From positions 1 to 39,061 of the forward strand of contig JAMCQP010000042.1 in assembly GCA_023381695.1 (NCBI GenBank): a stretch of 39,061 nt of DNA, in the 5' to 3' direction. The notes under the pieces are model-generated. The model was not told the origin of the DNA. It ran no database searches and saw only the letters and a list, made by a program, of their open reading frames with translations. This DNA comes from Bacillota bacterium (lineage in GTDB: Bacteria; Bacillota; UBA5301; JAMCQP01). The first letter of the stretch is position 1. Every line of letters starts with the position of its first letter. The position numbers and the translations under genes were made by a program. This document shows positions 1-7,305 of this stretch, one piece after another.

Positions 1-568
1 CGCCGAGCCCTTTTTGGCGGGCATATTCGATGGACGGCTCATTGCGCCGGTCCAGCAGGTTATACTGGCAGAGCACGCTCTCAAAGTGCCCGGTGTCCAC
101 CAGCTTGATCATATTCTCCGGCTCGTCATGGAACGAGAAGGAGAGGTGCCGGATGAGCCCCTCTTCCTTGGCCCGGTGGGCGGCCTCCATGGGCCCGCCG
201 GGCACATCGATCTTCTCCTGATAGAGCTTCCAGTTGATCCCCCACATGTGGTAGAAATCTAGGTAATCCACATCCAGCTTGCGCAGCGAATCTTCCAGCC
301 GTTTGCGCCAGTTCTCGCCGGAAGCGTCCTCGATGGGATTCTTGGTGGAAAGGGTGATCCGGTCGCGGTAGCCTTTGATCGCCTTTCCCACCGTTACTTC
401 ACTGGTGCTGTCCATGTAGTACGGCGCGGTGTCCACGTAGTTGACCCCCAGGTCCAGGGCACGCCGGATGACATTGATGGCCTCCCGCTCATCTTTGGGC
501 AGGCGCATCGCCCCAAAGCCCAGCGCGGAGACCCGGACGCCTGTGTTGCCAAAATCACGGTACTGCAA
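1..568 (-). CDS. aldo/keto reductase, 3' end outside window
   Basis: The reading frame runs off the left edge, so only the first 189 residues are visible. The N-terminus reads MQYRDFGNTGVRVSALGFG, followed by a GAMRLP segment, the classical opening of the aldo/keto reductase TIM barrel. A DTAPYY motif supplies the catalytic Asp and Tyr, and an STKNP segment is the place where the catalytic Lys is expected. Members reduce aldehydes or ketones with NAD(P)H, or occur as oxidoreductases carrying a C-terminal ferredoxin domain; the part that would decide this is missing. I chose the TTG at 568 because AAGGGGAG lies 7 nt upstream. An in-frame ATG at 586 would place that Shine-Dalgarno inside the gene. 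The substrate is unknown. Confidence 0.85.
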   Translation of the reverse strand, partial: MQYRDFGNTGVRVSALGFGAMRLPKDEREAINVIRRALDLGVNYVDTAPYYMDSTSEVTVGKAIKGYRDRITLSTKNPIEDASGENWRKRLEDSLRKLDVDYLDFYHMWGINWKLYQEKIDVPGGPMEAAHRAKEEGLIRHLSFSFHDEPENMIKLVDTGHFESVLCQYNLLDRRNEPSIEYARQKGLG

Positions 569-620
569 CTGTCTTCTCCCCTTCATCAATATTGACTGCT
601 CATTATCTCCGATCATAACT

Positions 621-2237
621 TCAATTGTTTATCCCGACGGCCCGCTGGCCAACCCCGGCTGTTCGGCGCGCCGTAAAGATTTCACCCGCCACCGCCTCCA
701 GCTGCGCCAGATTGCGGCATTCAAAGACCTGCGCGCAATAAAGCGCGTAGCTTCCCATGATGCTGTCCTCGGTATCCCAGGTCTGCCTGGGCTTGGGGTT
801 GAGCCAGATCACCCGCCTGACACGGCCCGCGATCTTCCGGAGGGAATCCTTTTCGTCCGGATGCCAGTTATTGCGGGCATCGCCGAGGATGAGCAAGGTG
901 GTGCGATCCGTCAGCTCCGGCAGGTACTCCCGGGCGAAGGCATAAAAGACGCTTCCGTAGTCGGAAGCCCCCGGCAACCAGAATTCATCCCCGCCGAAGA
1001 TCTCTTCCAACGCCGACCGGATGTCCTGCCGGCGCAACTGGTCCGTCACCTCGGTGATCCTGTCCACGAAGATAAAACTCCGCACCGCCCGAAACCGCCC
1101 CTGCATGCTGTAAACAAGTTGTAGAAGAAACTGCGAGAAGGCCGCCACCGACCGGGAGACATCGCACAACACCACCAGATCCGGCCTGCTCACCACCCGG
1201 TGCTGGAAGGCGGGGAAAATGGGGACTCCTCCGGTAACCGCGGCCCGCCGGATGGTGCGCCGCAGATCCATCCGGCCATGCCGCCCGCTGCCGTAACGCC
1301 GCCCGTAACGGGTCGCCAACCCCCGGCCAAGCCTGGCCACCTGCCGGCGCACCGCCTGAATCTGCTCCACGCTCAGCCGGTTAAAATCGGTTTGACGCAC
1401 GGCCACCTGCCGCAGGATTGCCTGGATGGCCCTGGCGCCGAAAGCCTCCACCAGCGCTCGCTCCAGCCTGCGGCGCAGGAGCTCCTCCAGACGGGCCACC
1501 TGCATGGTCGCTCTCTGGAACTCCTCTTCTGGCATCTCCCCCCGCTTACCGGCCAGCTGCAGCTTGTTTACTGCGCCGAACCATTCTATGGAGACCTGGG
1601 CTTCACGTAGCAGTTCCTCAAGATCGGCCAGCCTCTCGGGGGCTATTTCTCCCAGATTGGCCACCGCCTCATCCGCCAGTTCGGCAAGGGCGGCGGCATC
1701 CCCGGAATGAACGGCCTCCAGGAAGCGCTGAATCGGATTTGCGCCGGGAGAACTCGCGCCAGGTGAATTTGCGCCGGAAGACCTCGCTCCCGGCCGCCCG
1801 CGGCTCCTCCCGCCCCGGCCCTGCCCTTCCCCGCCCGGCGAATCGGTAAGCGCCATCCGCCCTGGTGCGCCGTGCGGCTGGACGTTACCCTGCGCTTTGA
1901 CGCCGGCTGGCGCACCCGGCAAGAACGACGCCACCGGTAGTGCATCCCCCGGTAGTGCATCCCCCGGCAGTGCATCCCCCGGCAGGGCGCCATCCGGCGG
2001 TGCAGCCCCCGGCGGCAGATCAGCCTTCCAGGCGTTAAAATAAAGATCAAACAGGCTTTCGAAGATCCGTTCATCCATGAAGTCCTTGATTAGAGTGGCG
2101 CGCAGAGCGCTTTTAAAGCGCTTCTTCCCAAATCCTACCATGCCCACGGCGTTGAGGCAGTCGAGCACCTCCGCCGGCGAGACATGCAGGCCGGCCTGGC
2201 GTAGATGATGAACGAATCCCAGGATCTGCTTCTCCAT
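621..2237 (-). CDS. CoxE-like protein with von Willebrand factor A domain
   Basis: A protein of 538 residues whose C-terminal third is a VWA domain of the CoxE/YehP kind, with the metal-ion-dependent adhesion motif DVSRS in the LVVLCDVSRSVAAF strand. The N-terminal part (MEKQILGFVHHLRQAG) is the helical region typical of CoxE partners of MoxR ATPases. Between them is a low-complexity linker rich in Gly, Ala and Pro that contains five 15-nt repeats giving GDALP units. The start ATG lies 4 nt after the stop of the MoxR gene, so the two form an operon. MoxR-VWA pairs act as chaperone-like systems that remodel metalloenzymes or insert cofactors, but no client enzyme is adjacent here. The final codons lie close to the aldo/keto reductase start. 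Confidence 0.85.
   Translation of the reverse strand: MEKQILGFVHHLRQAGLHVSPAEVLDCLNAVGMVGFGKKRFKSALRATLIKDFMDERIFESLFDLYFNAWKADLPPGAAPPDGALPGDALPGDALPGDALPVASFLPGAPAGVKAQGNVQPHGAPGRMALTDSPGGEGQGRGGRSRGRPGARSSGANSPGASSPGANPIQRFLEAVHSGDAAALAELADEAVANLGEIAPERLADLEELLREAQVSIEWFGAVNKLQLAGKRGEMPEEEFQRATMQVARLEELLRRRLERALVEAFGARAIQAILRQVAVRQTDFNRLSVEQIQAVRRQVARLGRGLATRYGRRYGSGRHGRMDLRRTIRRAAVTGGVPIFPAFQHRVVSRPDLVVLCDVSRSVAAFSQFLLQLVYSMQGRFRAVRSFIFVDRITEVTDQLRRQDIRSALEEIFGGDEFWLPGASDYGSVFYAFAREYLPELTDRTTLLILGDARNNWHPDEKDSLRKIAGRVRRVIWLNPKPRQTWDTEDSIMGSYALYCAQVFECRNLAQLEAVAGEIFTARRTAGVGQRAVGINN
1936..2010 (-). repeat. five 15-nt tandem repeats inside the VWA gene
   Basis: Five consecutive 15-nt units lie here. 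On the + strand the first two are identical (GGTAGTGCATCCCCC), the third differs at one base and the last two are diverged. The period keeps the frame and encodes GDALP-like pentapeptides in the linker of the CoxE-like protein. Confidence 0.95.
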
Positions 2238-2241
2238 CTCT

Positions 2242-3126
2242 CTACAACCTGTCCAGCAGATCGTTGATCTGCCCGCGGATCCGCCGGATATCCCCCTCGT
2301 ATTTAAGGAGAACCGGCAGCGTCCGCCGCACCAACCTGGGATCAAGGAGCTCTGCGCCGAGCACCAGCAGCGCCTGAGCCCAGTCCAGCGTCTCCGAGAT
2401 GCCGGGGGCCTTGCGCAATTCCTTCTGGCGCACCTCCTGGACGAAGGCCACCAGCTGCCTGGCCAGTTCCTCCCTGATGCCGGGCACCTTGAGGGTCACG
2501 ATCTCCAGTTCCCGCGCAAAGGCCGGGTAGTCAATGTGCAGGTGCAGGCACCGCCGTTTCAAGGCGTCGCCAAACTCCCGGGTGTTGTTGCTGGTCAGGA
2601 CGACCAGCGGGATCTGCCTGGCCTGGATGGTTCCCAGCTCGGGGATGGAGACCTGAAAGTCCGAGAGCACCTCCAGGAGAAAGCTTTCAAACTCGTCGTC
2701 GCTCTTGTCCAGCTCGTCGATGAGGAGCACTACCGGCCGTTCCGACAGGATCGCCTTTAAAAGGGGCCTGGCCAGTAAAAACTCCTCGGTGAAGATGCTC
2801 TCCCTGGTCTCCCGCCAGTCCCGGGCGTCAAGATGATTGGCCTGGATGCGCAGAAGCTGCTTCTGGTAATTCCACTCGTACAGGGCCTTGGCCTCGTCCA
2901 GCCCTTCGTAACACTGCAGGCGGATGAGCTCGCTGCCGGTGATCCCGGCCAGGACCTTGGCCAGTTCGGTTTTGCCCACCCCGGCCGGTCCCTCAATCAG
3001 CAAGGGTTTCTGCAACCGGTACGCCAGAAAGATCACCGTGCAGACGTCCTCGTCGGTAATATAGGCATGCTCCGCCAGAAGTCTCTGTACATCATCCACA
3101 TCGCTGAATGCCGCGGGCACGGGCAT
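2242..3126 (-). CDS. MoxR-family AAA+ ATPase
   Basis: A single AAA+ domain of about 294 residues with Walker A GPAGVGKTEL, Walker B VVLLIDELDKSD, and the sensor segment VVLTSNNTREFGDALKRRC typical of MoxR/CbbQ/NorQ ATPases. These ring-shaped ATPases work with a VWA protein to activate or assemble metalloenzymes, and a VWA gene follows 4 nt downstream. I favour the ATG at 3126 because AGGTGA sits 6 to 7 nt upstream; an in-frame GTG at 3135 is possible. The upstream region carries three copies of a 15 to 18 nt repeat, and the first copy overlaps the start. The client is unknown. Confidence 0.9.
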   Translation of the reverse strand: MPVPAAFSDVDDVQRLLAEHAYITDEDVCTVIFLAYRLQKPLLIEGPAGVGKTELAKVLAGITGSELIRLQCYEGLDEAKALYEWNYQKQLLRIQANHLDARDWRETRESIFTEEFLLARPLLKAILSERPVVLLIDELDKSDDEFESFLLEVLSDFQVSIPELGTIQARQIPLVVLTSNNTREFGDALKRRCLHLHIDYPAFARELEIVTLKVPGIREELARQLVAFVQEVRQKELRKAPGISETLDWAQALLVLGAELLDPRLVRRTLPVLLKYEGDIRRIRGQINDLLDRL

Positions 3127-3130
3127 ATTC

Positions 3131-3178
3131 GTCACCTGCTTATCCGTGACCTACTTATCCGCCATCTGCTCATTATCC
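3131..3178. repeat. three 15-18 nt tandem repeats before the MoxR gene
   Basis: The units GTCACCTGCTTATCC, GTGACCTACTTATCC and a third with a 3-nt insertion follow one another. On the minus strand each carries an AGGT-type Shine-Dalgarno-like core, and the last copy supplies the likely ribosome binding site of the MoxR gene. Confidence 0.85.
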
Positions 3179-3340
3179 GTGATTCCTCACTATGATTCCA
3201 CCCCACTGTGTTCTTTTCCTCCCGGAAGGGCTAAAAATCTGCCCGCGTGCCTCGTAATTGATTACCGGGCTGGAAGATCAAGACGGCTTCTCAAAGGCCG
3301 CCTTCACGTTCCGAGTTGCATTTCCTTCCTGTTTGATCTG

Positions 3341-3349
3341 TGCTATAAT
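3341..3349 (+). promoter_or_regulatory. extended -10 promoter of the aminotransferase gene
   Basis: TGCTATAAT is a perfect extended -10 element (TGn plus TATAAT) about 65 nt before the start codon. TTGCAT at 3316-3321 is too far away (22 nt spacer) to be a good -35, which fits recognition through the extended -10. Confidence 0.65.
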
Positions 3350-3413
3350 ACTTTTATCATTAGTGGCAATAGCTTTTATCATTACGGGAATGGGATGGAG
3401 GGTTAACATAACG

Positions 3414-4577
3414 ATGCGGACCGCACAACGGATTGCCGGGCTGGCCTCGGATATCTTCACGGAGATGAGCCGGCTCAGAAAACAGGTGGAAGCGCGCGGG
3501 GTAAAGGTGATCAACCTGGGGATCGGCAGCCCCGATCAGCCGCCGCCGGCGCATGTGCAGGAGGCATTGAGCCGCGCCCTGGCCAACCCCAGGGTTTACG
3601 GCTACCCGACCTCGGAGGGCACGCCGGAGTTTCGCGCCGCCGTGGCCGCCTGGTACAAGAGGCGGTTCAACGTGGATCTGGACCCGGCCACGGAAGTCCT
3701 CACCCTGATGGGTTCCCAGGACGGCCTGGCCCACCTGGCGCAGGCCTTTGTGGACCCCGGCGACATCGCGCTGGTGCCGGATCCCGGCTACCCCATCTAC
3801 AGCGCCAGCATCATCCTGGCCGGCGGGGTGTTGCATCCCCTGCCGCTTCTGGAGAAGAACGGCTTCCTCCCCGACTTTTCGCAGGTTAAACCGGAGGTGT
3901 CCCGGAAGGCCAGGATGCTCATCCTCAACTACCCGAACAACCCGGTCTCCGCGGTGGCGGACAGGGATTTCTTCGCCCGGGCCGTGGCCTTTGCCAGGGA
4001 GTACGATCTTCTGCTCTCCAACGACCTGGCCTACTCGGAGCTGACTTTCGACGGTTACCGGCCGCCCAGCCTCCTGGAAATCCCGGGAGCCAAAGAGGTG
4101 GCCGTGGAATTCAACTCCCTCTCCAAGACCTTCAACCTGGCGGGCTGCCGGATCGGGTACGTGGTCGGCAACCCGATGGCCATTGAGGCTCTGGCCAGGG
4201 TCAAATCCAACATCGATTACGGCGTCTTCGTCGCCGTGCAGCAGGCGGGGGTCGCCGCCCTCACCGGGCCGCAGGAGTTCACGCGGGAAAACGCCGCGGT
4301 CTATGAACACCGGCGGGACGTCCTTTTGGACGGCCTGGCCGCCGCCGGGTGGACGATCCCCAAGCCGAAGGCCACCATGTTCGTCTGGGCGTCCGTCCCA
4401 CCAGGCTTCGACTCCCGGTCCTTCGCCATCGCGCTTCTGGAGAAGGCCGGCGTGGCGGTCATCCCCGGCACCGGCTTCGGCGCCCGGGGCGAAGGCTACG
4501 TACGTATCGCCCTGGTTCGGGACGAGGAGACCCTGCGCGAGGTGGTGCGCCGGGTGGAAAAGAGCGGCCTGTTTTAA
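3414..4577 (+). CDS. PLP-dependent class I/II aminotransferase
   Basis: A 387-residue fold-type I aminotransferase. Visible landmarks are NLGIGSPDQPPP near the N-terminus, the PDPGYPIYSASI region, LNYPNNPVSAV (substrate-carboxylate and PLP contacts), SNDLAYSELTFDGY, and the PLP Schiff-base lysine in NSLSKTFNLAGCRIGY. The C-terminus ends in the small domain with IPGTGFGARGEGYVRIAL. The overall pattern resembles enzymes annotated as LL-diaminopimelate or aspartate/alanine-type aminotransferases, but the substrate cannot be settled from sequence alone and no lysine-pathway gene is adjacent. The ATG at 3414 was chosen because GGAGGG lies 11 nt upstream; the open frame before it has no family similarity. 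Confidence 0.9.
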   Translation: MRTAQRIAGLASDIFTEMSRLRKQVEARGVKVINLGIGSPDQPPPAHVQEALSRALANPRVYGYPTSEGTPEFRAAVAAWYKRRFNVDLDPATEVLTLMGSQDGLAHLAQAFVDPGDIALVPDPGYPIYSASIILAGGVLHPLPLLEKNGFLPDFSQVKPEVSRKARMLILNYPNNPVSAVADRDFFARAVAFAREYDLLLSNDLAYSELTFDGYRPPSLLEIPGAKEVAVEFNSLSKTFNLAGCRIGYVVGNPMAIEALARVKSNIDYGVFVAVQQAGVAALTGPQEFTRENAAVYEHRRDVLLDGLAAAGWTIPKPKATMFVWASVPPGFDSRSFAIALLEKAGVAVIPGTGFGARGEGYVRIALVRDEETLREVVRRVEKSGLF

Positions 4578-4703
4578 ATGCCTGGCAGCCGCGCAGACTC
4601 CATGGCGCCACAAAATATTTGCCGGATTGATATTTATATGGTAATCTGGAGACAGATCAAAGGGAAAGAGTGGCCTAAACTTCCGGGAATGGAGGGGGAT
4701 CCC

Positions 4704-5351
4704 TTGCAAAAGCCAGATGAGATCCGCGAAGTGGCGCAAAAGTATGATACCAGTGTAGTACGCCTGACCTATGAAGACTATTGCCGCATGCCAGCCGGAC
4801 TGCGCTATGAGCTTGTGGAGGGGGACCTGAGGATGACGCCATCGCCCGACGTGTTCCACCAGAAAATCTCCAAGCGGTTGCAAAGGGTGCTGCTGGAATG
4901 GATTGAGGACCGTGGCCTGGGCGAGGTATATGATGCCCCCCTTGACGTGGTTTTAAGCAACCATAACGTCGTTCAGCCCGATTTACTCTATGTGGCAAAG
5001 GAGCGCCTCGGCATCATAAAGGAATCAAACATCCAGGGCCCACCCGATCTGGTGGTGGAGATCCTCTCGGACAGTTCAGTGGAGTGGGATCGGGTGACGA
5101 AACGCCAGGTCTACGCCAAATACGGGGTGCGAGAGCTCTGGCTTGTAGATCCCAAAGGCCGCACCATCGAGGTTGCCACCCTCCAGGGACATGAGTTGGC
5201 CACTTTCCAGGTCTATCCCACGGGCACTATATTGAACAGCCCGCTCCTGCCCGGCTTGACGCTCAATGTAACGAGATCTTCCGGGCCTGGACAAAATAGC
5301 GCCATTTCTGGCCACCGGGGGTCAGCTCTTCCAGATGAGTCAACCTGGTAA
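4704..5351 (+). CDS. Uma2-family (DUF820) PD-(D/E)XK-like protein
   Basis: A 215-residue protein with the Uma2 signature: LTYEDYCRMP...YELVEGDL near the start, VVQPDLLYV, GPPDLVVEILSDSS, KRQVYAKYGVRELWLVDP, and LLPGLTLNV near the end. The acidic residues in PDL and VEIL match the PD-(D/E)XK nuclease-like core. The cellular role of the family is not established. TTG at 4704 is chosen because GGAGGGGG lies 5 nt upstream; ATG at 4689 would overlap that site. Family members usually end shortly after the LPGL segment. Here about 25 further residues run antisense through the 3' end of the convergent methyltransferase gene, an 89-nt overlap, so the tail is probably a late addition by loss of the original stop. 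Confidence 0.85.
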   Translation: MQKPDEIREVAQKYDTSVVRLTYEDYCRMPAGLRYELVEGDLRMTPSPDVFHQKISKRLQRVLLEWIEDRGLGEVYDAPLDVVLSNHNVVQPDLLYVAKERLGIIKESNIQGPPDLVVEILSDSSVEWDRVTKRQVYAKYGVRELWLVDPKGRTIEVATLQGHELATFQVYPTGTILNSPLLPGLTLNVTRSSGPGQNSAISGHRGSALPDESTW

Positions 5352-5916
5352 TCTCAAACCCTGACATTAGCCGCCTGATCTCGTTCTCATCCAGGTAACA
5401 ATGGGGTATTCCTTCTTCATCCCCATCCATTGTCACGATCGTATTCTCGTCGACACGTTTACTGTTGGGGTCAGCGAAAGAGGGATTACATTTGGAGTTG
5501 AAGGTTACAAAGATCTCCCCGTCTCCGGCCAGCACTCGCCTGATCTCCAACATTACCAGTTTAATCCCGGTTTGGTCGGTGTGGTAGATGACGTGGAAAG
5601 CCAGAATGCCATCAAAGTGATTTGATTCAAACGGCAGCGAAAGCATGCCGCCGACAGCAACCCCTATCGACAAGCCCCGCGCCTGAGATGCTTCCTTGAG
5701 CCTGGCCACCCCGCTCTCCGACAGATCAAAAGCCTCAACCTGAAACCCCATCTCAGCCAGGAAAAGCGCATGCCTGCCGATACCGCACCCTAAATCGAGG
5801 ACTTTCCGTTTCCCCTCCCGCTTCCAACGAAGCGCCACGGGGTAAACCTCTTCCGCCGGCCTTTCCCATTTCGGATCGGTGACCTTGTCCCAGTCCCAGG
5901 ATCTTGATCGAATCAA
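5263..5916 (-). CDS. class I SAM-dependent methyltransferase
   Basis: 217 residues with a complete Rossmann-like methyltransferase core: motif I VLDLGCGIGRHALFLA, an acidic end of strand 2 in VEAFDLSESG, motif IV-like HFDGILAFHVIYHT, and IRRVLAGDGEIFVTF. It resembles the small methyltransferases often annotated near tellurite resistance or ubiquinone-type enzymes; the substrate is unknown. The start is TTG at 5916, supported by GGAGGG 6 nt upstream, and the N-terminus WDWDKVTDPKWERPAEEV is typical of the subgroup. Its final 89 nt overlap the convergent Uma2-like gene. The C-terminal sequence WRYFVQARK is the ordinary ending for this family, so the methyltransferase is the older owner of the overlap. 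Confidence 0.88.
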   Translation of the reverse strand: MIRSRSWDWDKVTDPKWERPAEEVYPVALRWKREGKRKVLDLGCGIGRHALFLAEMGFQVEAFDLSESGVARLKEASQARGLSIGVAVGGMLSLPFESNHFDGILAFHVIYHTDQTGIKLVMLEIRRVLAGDGEIFVTFNSKCNPSFADPNSKRVDENTIVTMDGDEEGIPHCYLDENEIRRLMSGFEITRLTHLEELTPGGQKWRYFVQARKISLH

Positions 5917-5946
5917 ATCAATCCCTCCATTGGATATCCATCCAGG

Positions 5947-6246
5947 CTACTCAAGCAGAAACTCGTAACGACGGGTCCCGTGGATCACCCGGCGTATTTG
6001 CACTTGATCATCGCTCACCAAATAGAACACCAGGTAGTTGTTCACCACGAGCACGTGATAACGACCCCATAGGCGATCCTGAAATACTTTGCCCAGGAAG
6101 GGGAAAGAGGCCAGGAGGCCTATCCGTTGCTCGAGCTCATCAACCAGCCTGGAGGCAGCTTCCGAGTCATTACGTCGTACATAGTCCCGGATTTCGATGA
6201 GATCACGCAGGGCCACGGAGGTAAAAACGATAGCGCGTTCAGGCAT
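5947..6246 (-). CDS. RelE/ParE-family toxin
   Basis: A 99-residue protein with the compact RelE/ParE fold pattern: MPERAIVFTSVALRDLIEI opening, a helical pair, LASFPFLGKVFQDRLWGRYHVLVV, then YLVFYLV and VIHGTRRYEFLLE at the end. Such toxins inhibit DNA gyrase (ParE) or cleave mRNA on ribosomes (RelE); the final GTRR segment alone does not decide which. It starts 8 nt inside the end of the upstream antitoxin gene, the usual translational coupling of type II toxin-antitoxin pairs. The intact reading frames suggest a functional module. Confidence 0.88.
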   Translation of the reverse strand: MPERAIVFTSVALRDLIEIRDYVRRNDSEAASRLVDELEQRIGLLASFPFLGKVFQDRLWGRYHVLVVNNYLVFYLVSDDQVQIRRVIHGTRRYEFLLE

Positions 6247-6508
6247 CCGGACCGCCCTTGAGCTTGGCCATGGCTTCCGCAAACGGGATTAACCTGGCGC
6301 CGGATTGAACCTCGACCTCAGCTTCGAGAAGCTTTCGGTAGAGCTCCAATACCGCCTGTTGCTGTTCATACAAGGCCATGCTCATCAATACCATGTCGTC
6401 CCTACCGTTCTTGGTGATAAATACTGGTTGTGCCTCCTTATGAACCAGTTCAGAGAGTTCCGAGAAGTTGTTGCGAAGGTCTGATGTCGGACGAATGATC
6501 GGCAACAA
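6239..6508 (-). CDS. Phd/YefM-family antitoxin
   Basis: An 89-residue antitoxin. The N-terminus IIRPTSDLRNNFSELSELVHKEAQPVFITKNGRDD is the Phd/YefM DNA-binding fold. It is followed by an amphipathic helix (QQQAVLELYRKLLEAEVEVQSG) and a C-terminal toxin-binding tail. The start is TTG at 6508 with AAGGAGG 5 nt upstream. It precedes and overlaps the ParE/RelE toxin gene. The very AT-rich stretch just upstream (about 6520-6560), with TATTATTC facing GATAATA, is the likely operator/promoter for autoregulation, which is the rule in this family. Confidence 0.88.
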   Translation of the reverse strand: MLPIIRPTSDLRNNFSELSELVHKEAQPVFITKNGRDDMVLMSMALYEQQQAVLELYRKLLEAEVEVQSGARLIPFAEAMAKLKGGPDA

Positions 6509-6519
6509 AAGCGCCTCCT

Positions 6520-6560
6520 TATCCTGATTATGATATTATTCTACATCAAAAATGATAATA
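6520..6560 (-). promoter_or_regulatory. probable autoregulated operator/promoter of the toxin-antitoxin pair
   Basis: An AT-rich island in GC-rich DNA with an imperfect inverted repeat (TATTATTC against GATAATA, 12 nt apart). On the minus strand TTATCA and TATCAT are 17 nt apart and could be a weak promoter. The assignment rests mainly on position upstream of an antitoxin gene. Confidence 0.4.
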
Positions 6561-6725
6561 AAGCAATTCAAAGTTCGGCCCCGGTTAGACCGGTTTATGC
6601 AGAGGCAGGAAACTTCCAAAAGGCAGCGAATGACAAATATTGCAGAAAAGGCTCTGCATTTACGTGCGCGTCTTACCACTTTACGACATTGCGCCGTGTG
6701 GCCATGGTGCGCCCCAAGGAGATGA

Positions 6726-7280
6726 ATGTTCAAAATGCGGGACCTGTTGGTGCCGGTTTCCACCGTCGAGGATATTTTTCCCCAATACCGCGAAACGCCG
6801 GTGGGACGCCTCCTGGAATACCATAATTTAAACCGCTCGTTTGAAACCTATGCAAAGGCTGAACTGCTGGTTGGCATGTGCATGGACAACCGCAAGCACC
6901 TGCGGATCCCGGATAACTTTGCCTTCATCATCCGTACCGGCGGCGGCAACCTGCGGTACAGCGAGTTCAAGGTCTCCTACGCCATCGCCGTGGGGGGCGT
7001 CTCATCCATCGCCCTGATCGGCCATACCCATTGCGGCATGGTGAATTTGATGGCCAGAAGAGACGCGTTCATTCACGGCCTGGTGGAAAACGCCGGCTGG
7101 GACGAGGAGTGGGCGGAGGAACATTTCATGCACTTCGCCCCCATGTTTGAGATCGGCAGCGAGATCGACTTTGTGCTGAGCGAGGCCAAGCGGTTGCGGC
7201 TCAGGTACCCGAAGGTCCGGGTGGCGCCGCTGCTCTACCGCGTCGAGGACAACCTCCTGTACCAGCTCAAGGAGTTATAA
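6726..7280 (+). CDS. beta-class carbonic anhydrase
   Basis: A 184-residue protein with the beta-carbonic anhydrase zinc site: CMDNR (Cys ligand plus the Asp/Arg dyad) and GHTHCGM (His and Cys ligands), with FIIRTGGGNLR between them as in the family. It interconverts CO2 and bicarbonate in the cytoplasm. The second half is divergent, with an acidic Trp-rich helix (GWDEEWAEEHFMHF) and no extended C-terminal domain, so it belongs with the short, less typical members. The ATG at 6726 follows AAGGAG by 4 nt. Upstream, 6509-6725 is the divergent intergenic region shared with the antitoxin, where I see only a small GCAGA/TCTGC hairpin near 6640-6655 and no clear promoter. Confidence 0.85.
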   Translation: MFKMRDLLVPVSTVEDIFPQYRETPVGRLLEYHNLNRSFETYAKAELLVGMCMDNRKHLRIPDNFAFIIRTGGGNLRYSEFKVSYAIAVGGVSSIALIGHTHCGMVNLMARRDAFIHGLVENAGWDEEWAEEHFMHFAPMFEIGSEIDFVLSEAKRLRLRYPKVRVAPLLYRVEDNLLYQLKEL

Positions 7281-7305
7281 AAAACCAAAAGAACCAGCGC
7301 GGGAA

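Noticed and set aside
3360-4883. Long open frame on the minus strand opposite the aminotransferase and Uma2 genes
   Set aside because: It is antisense to well-conserved proteins, has no recognisable motif, and arises from GC-rich codon bias that suppresses stops.
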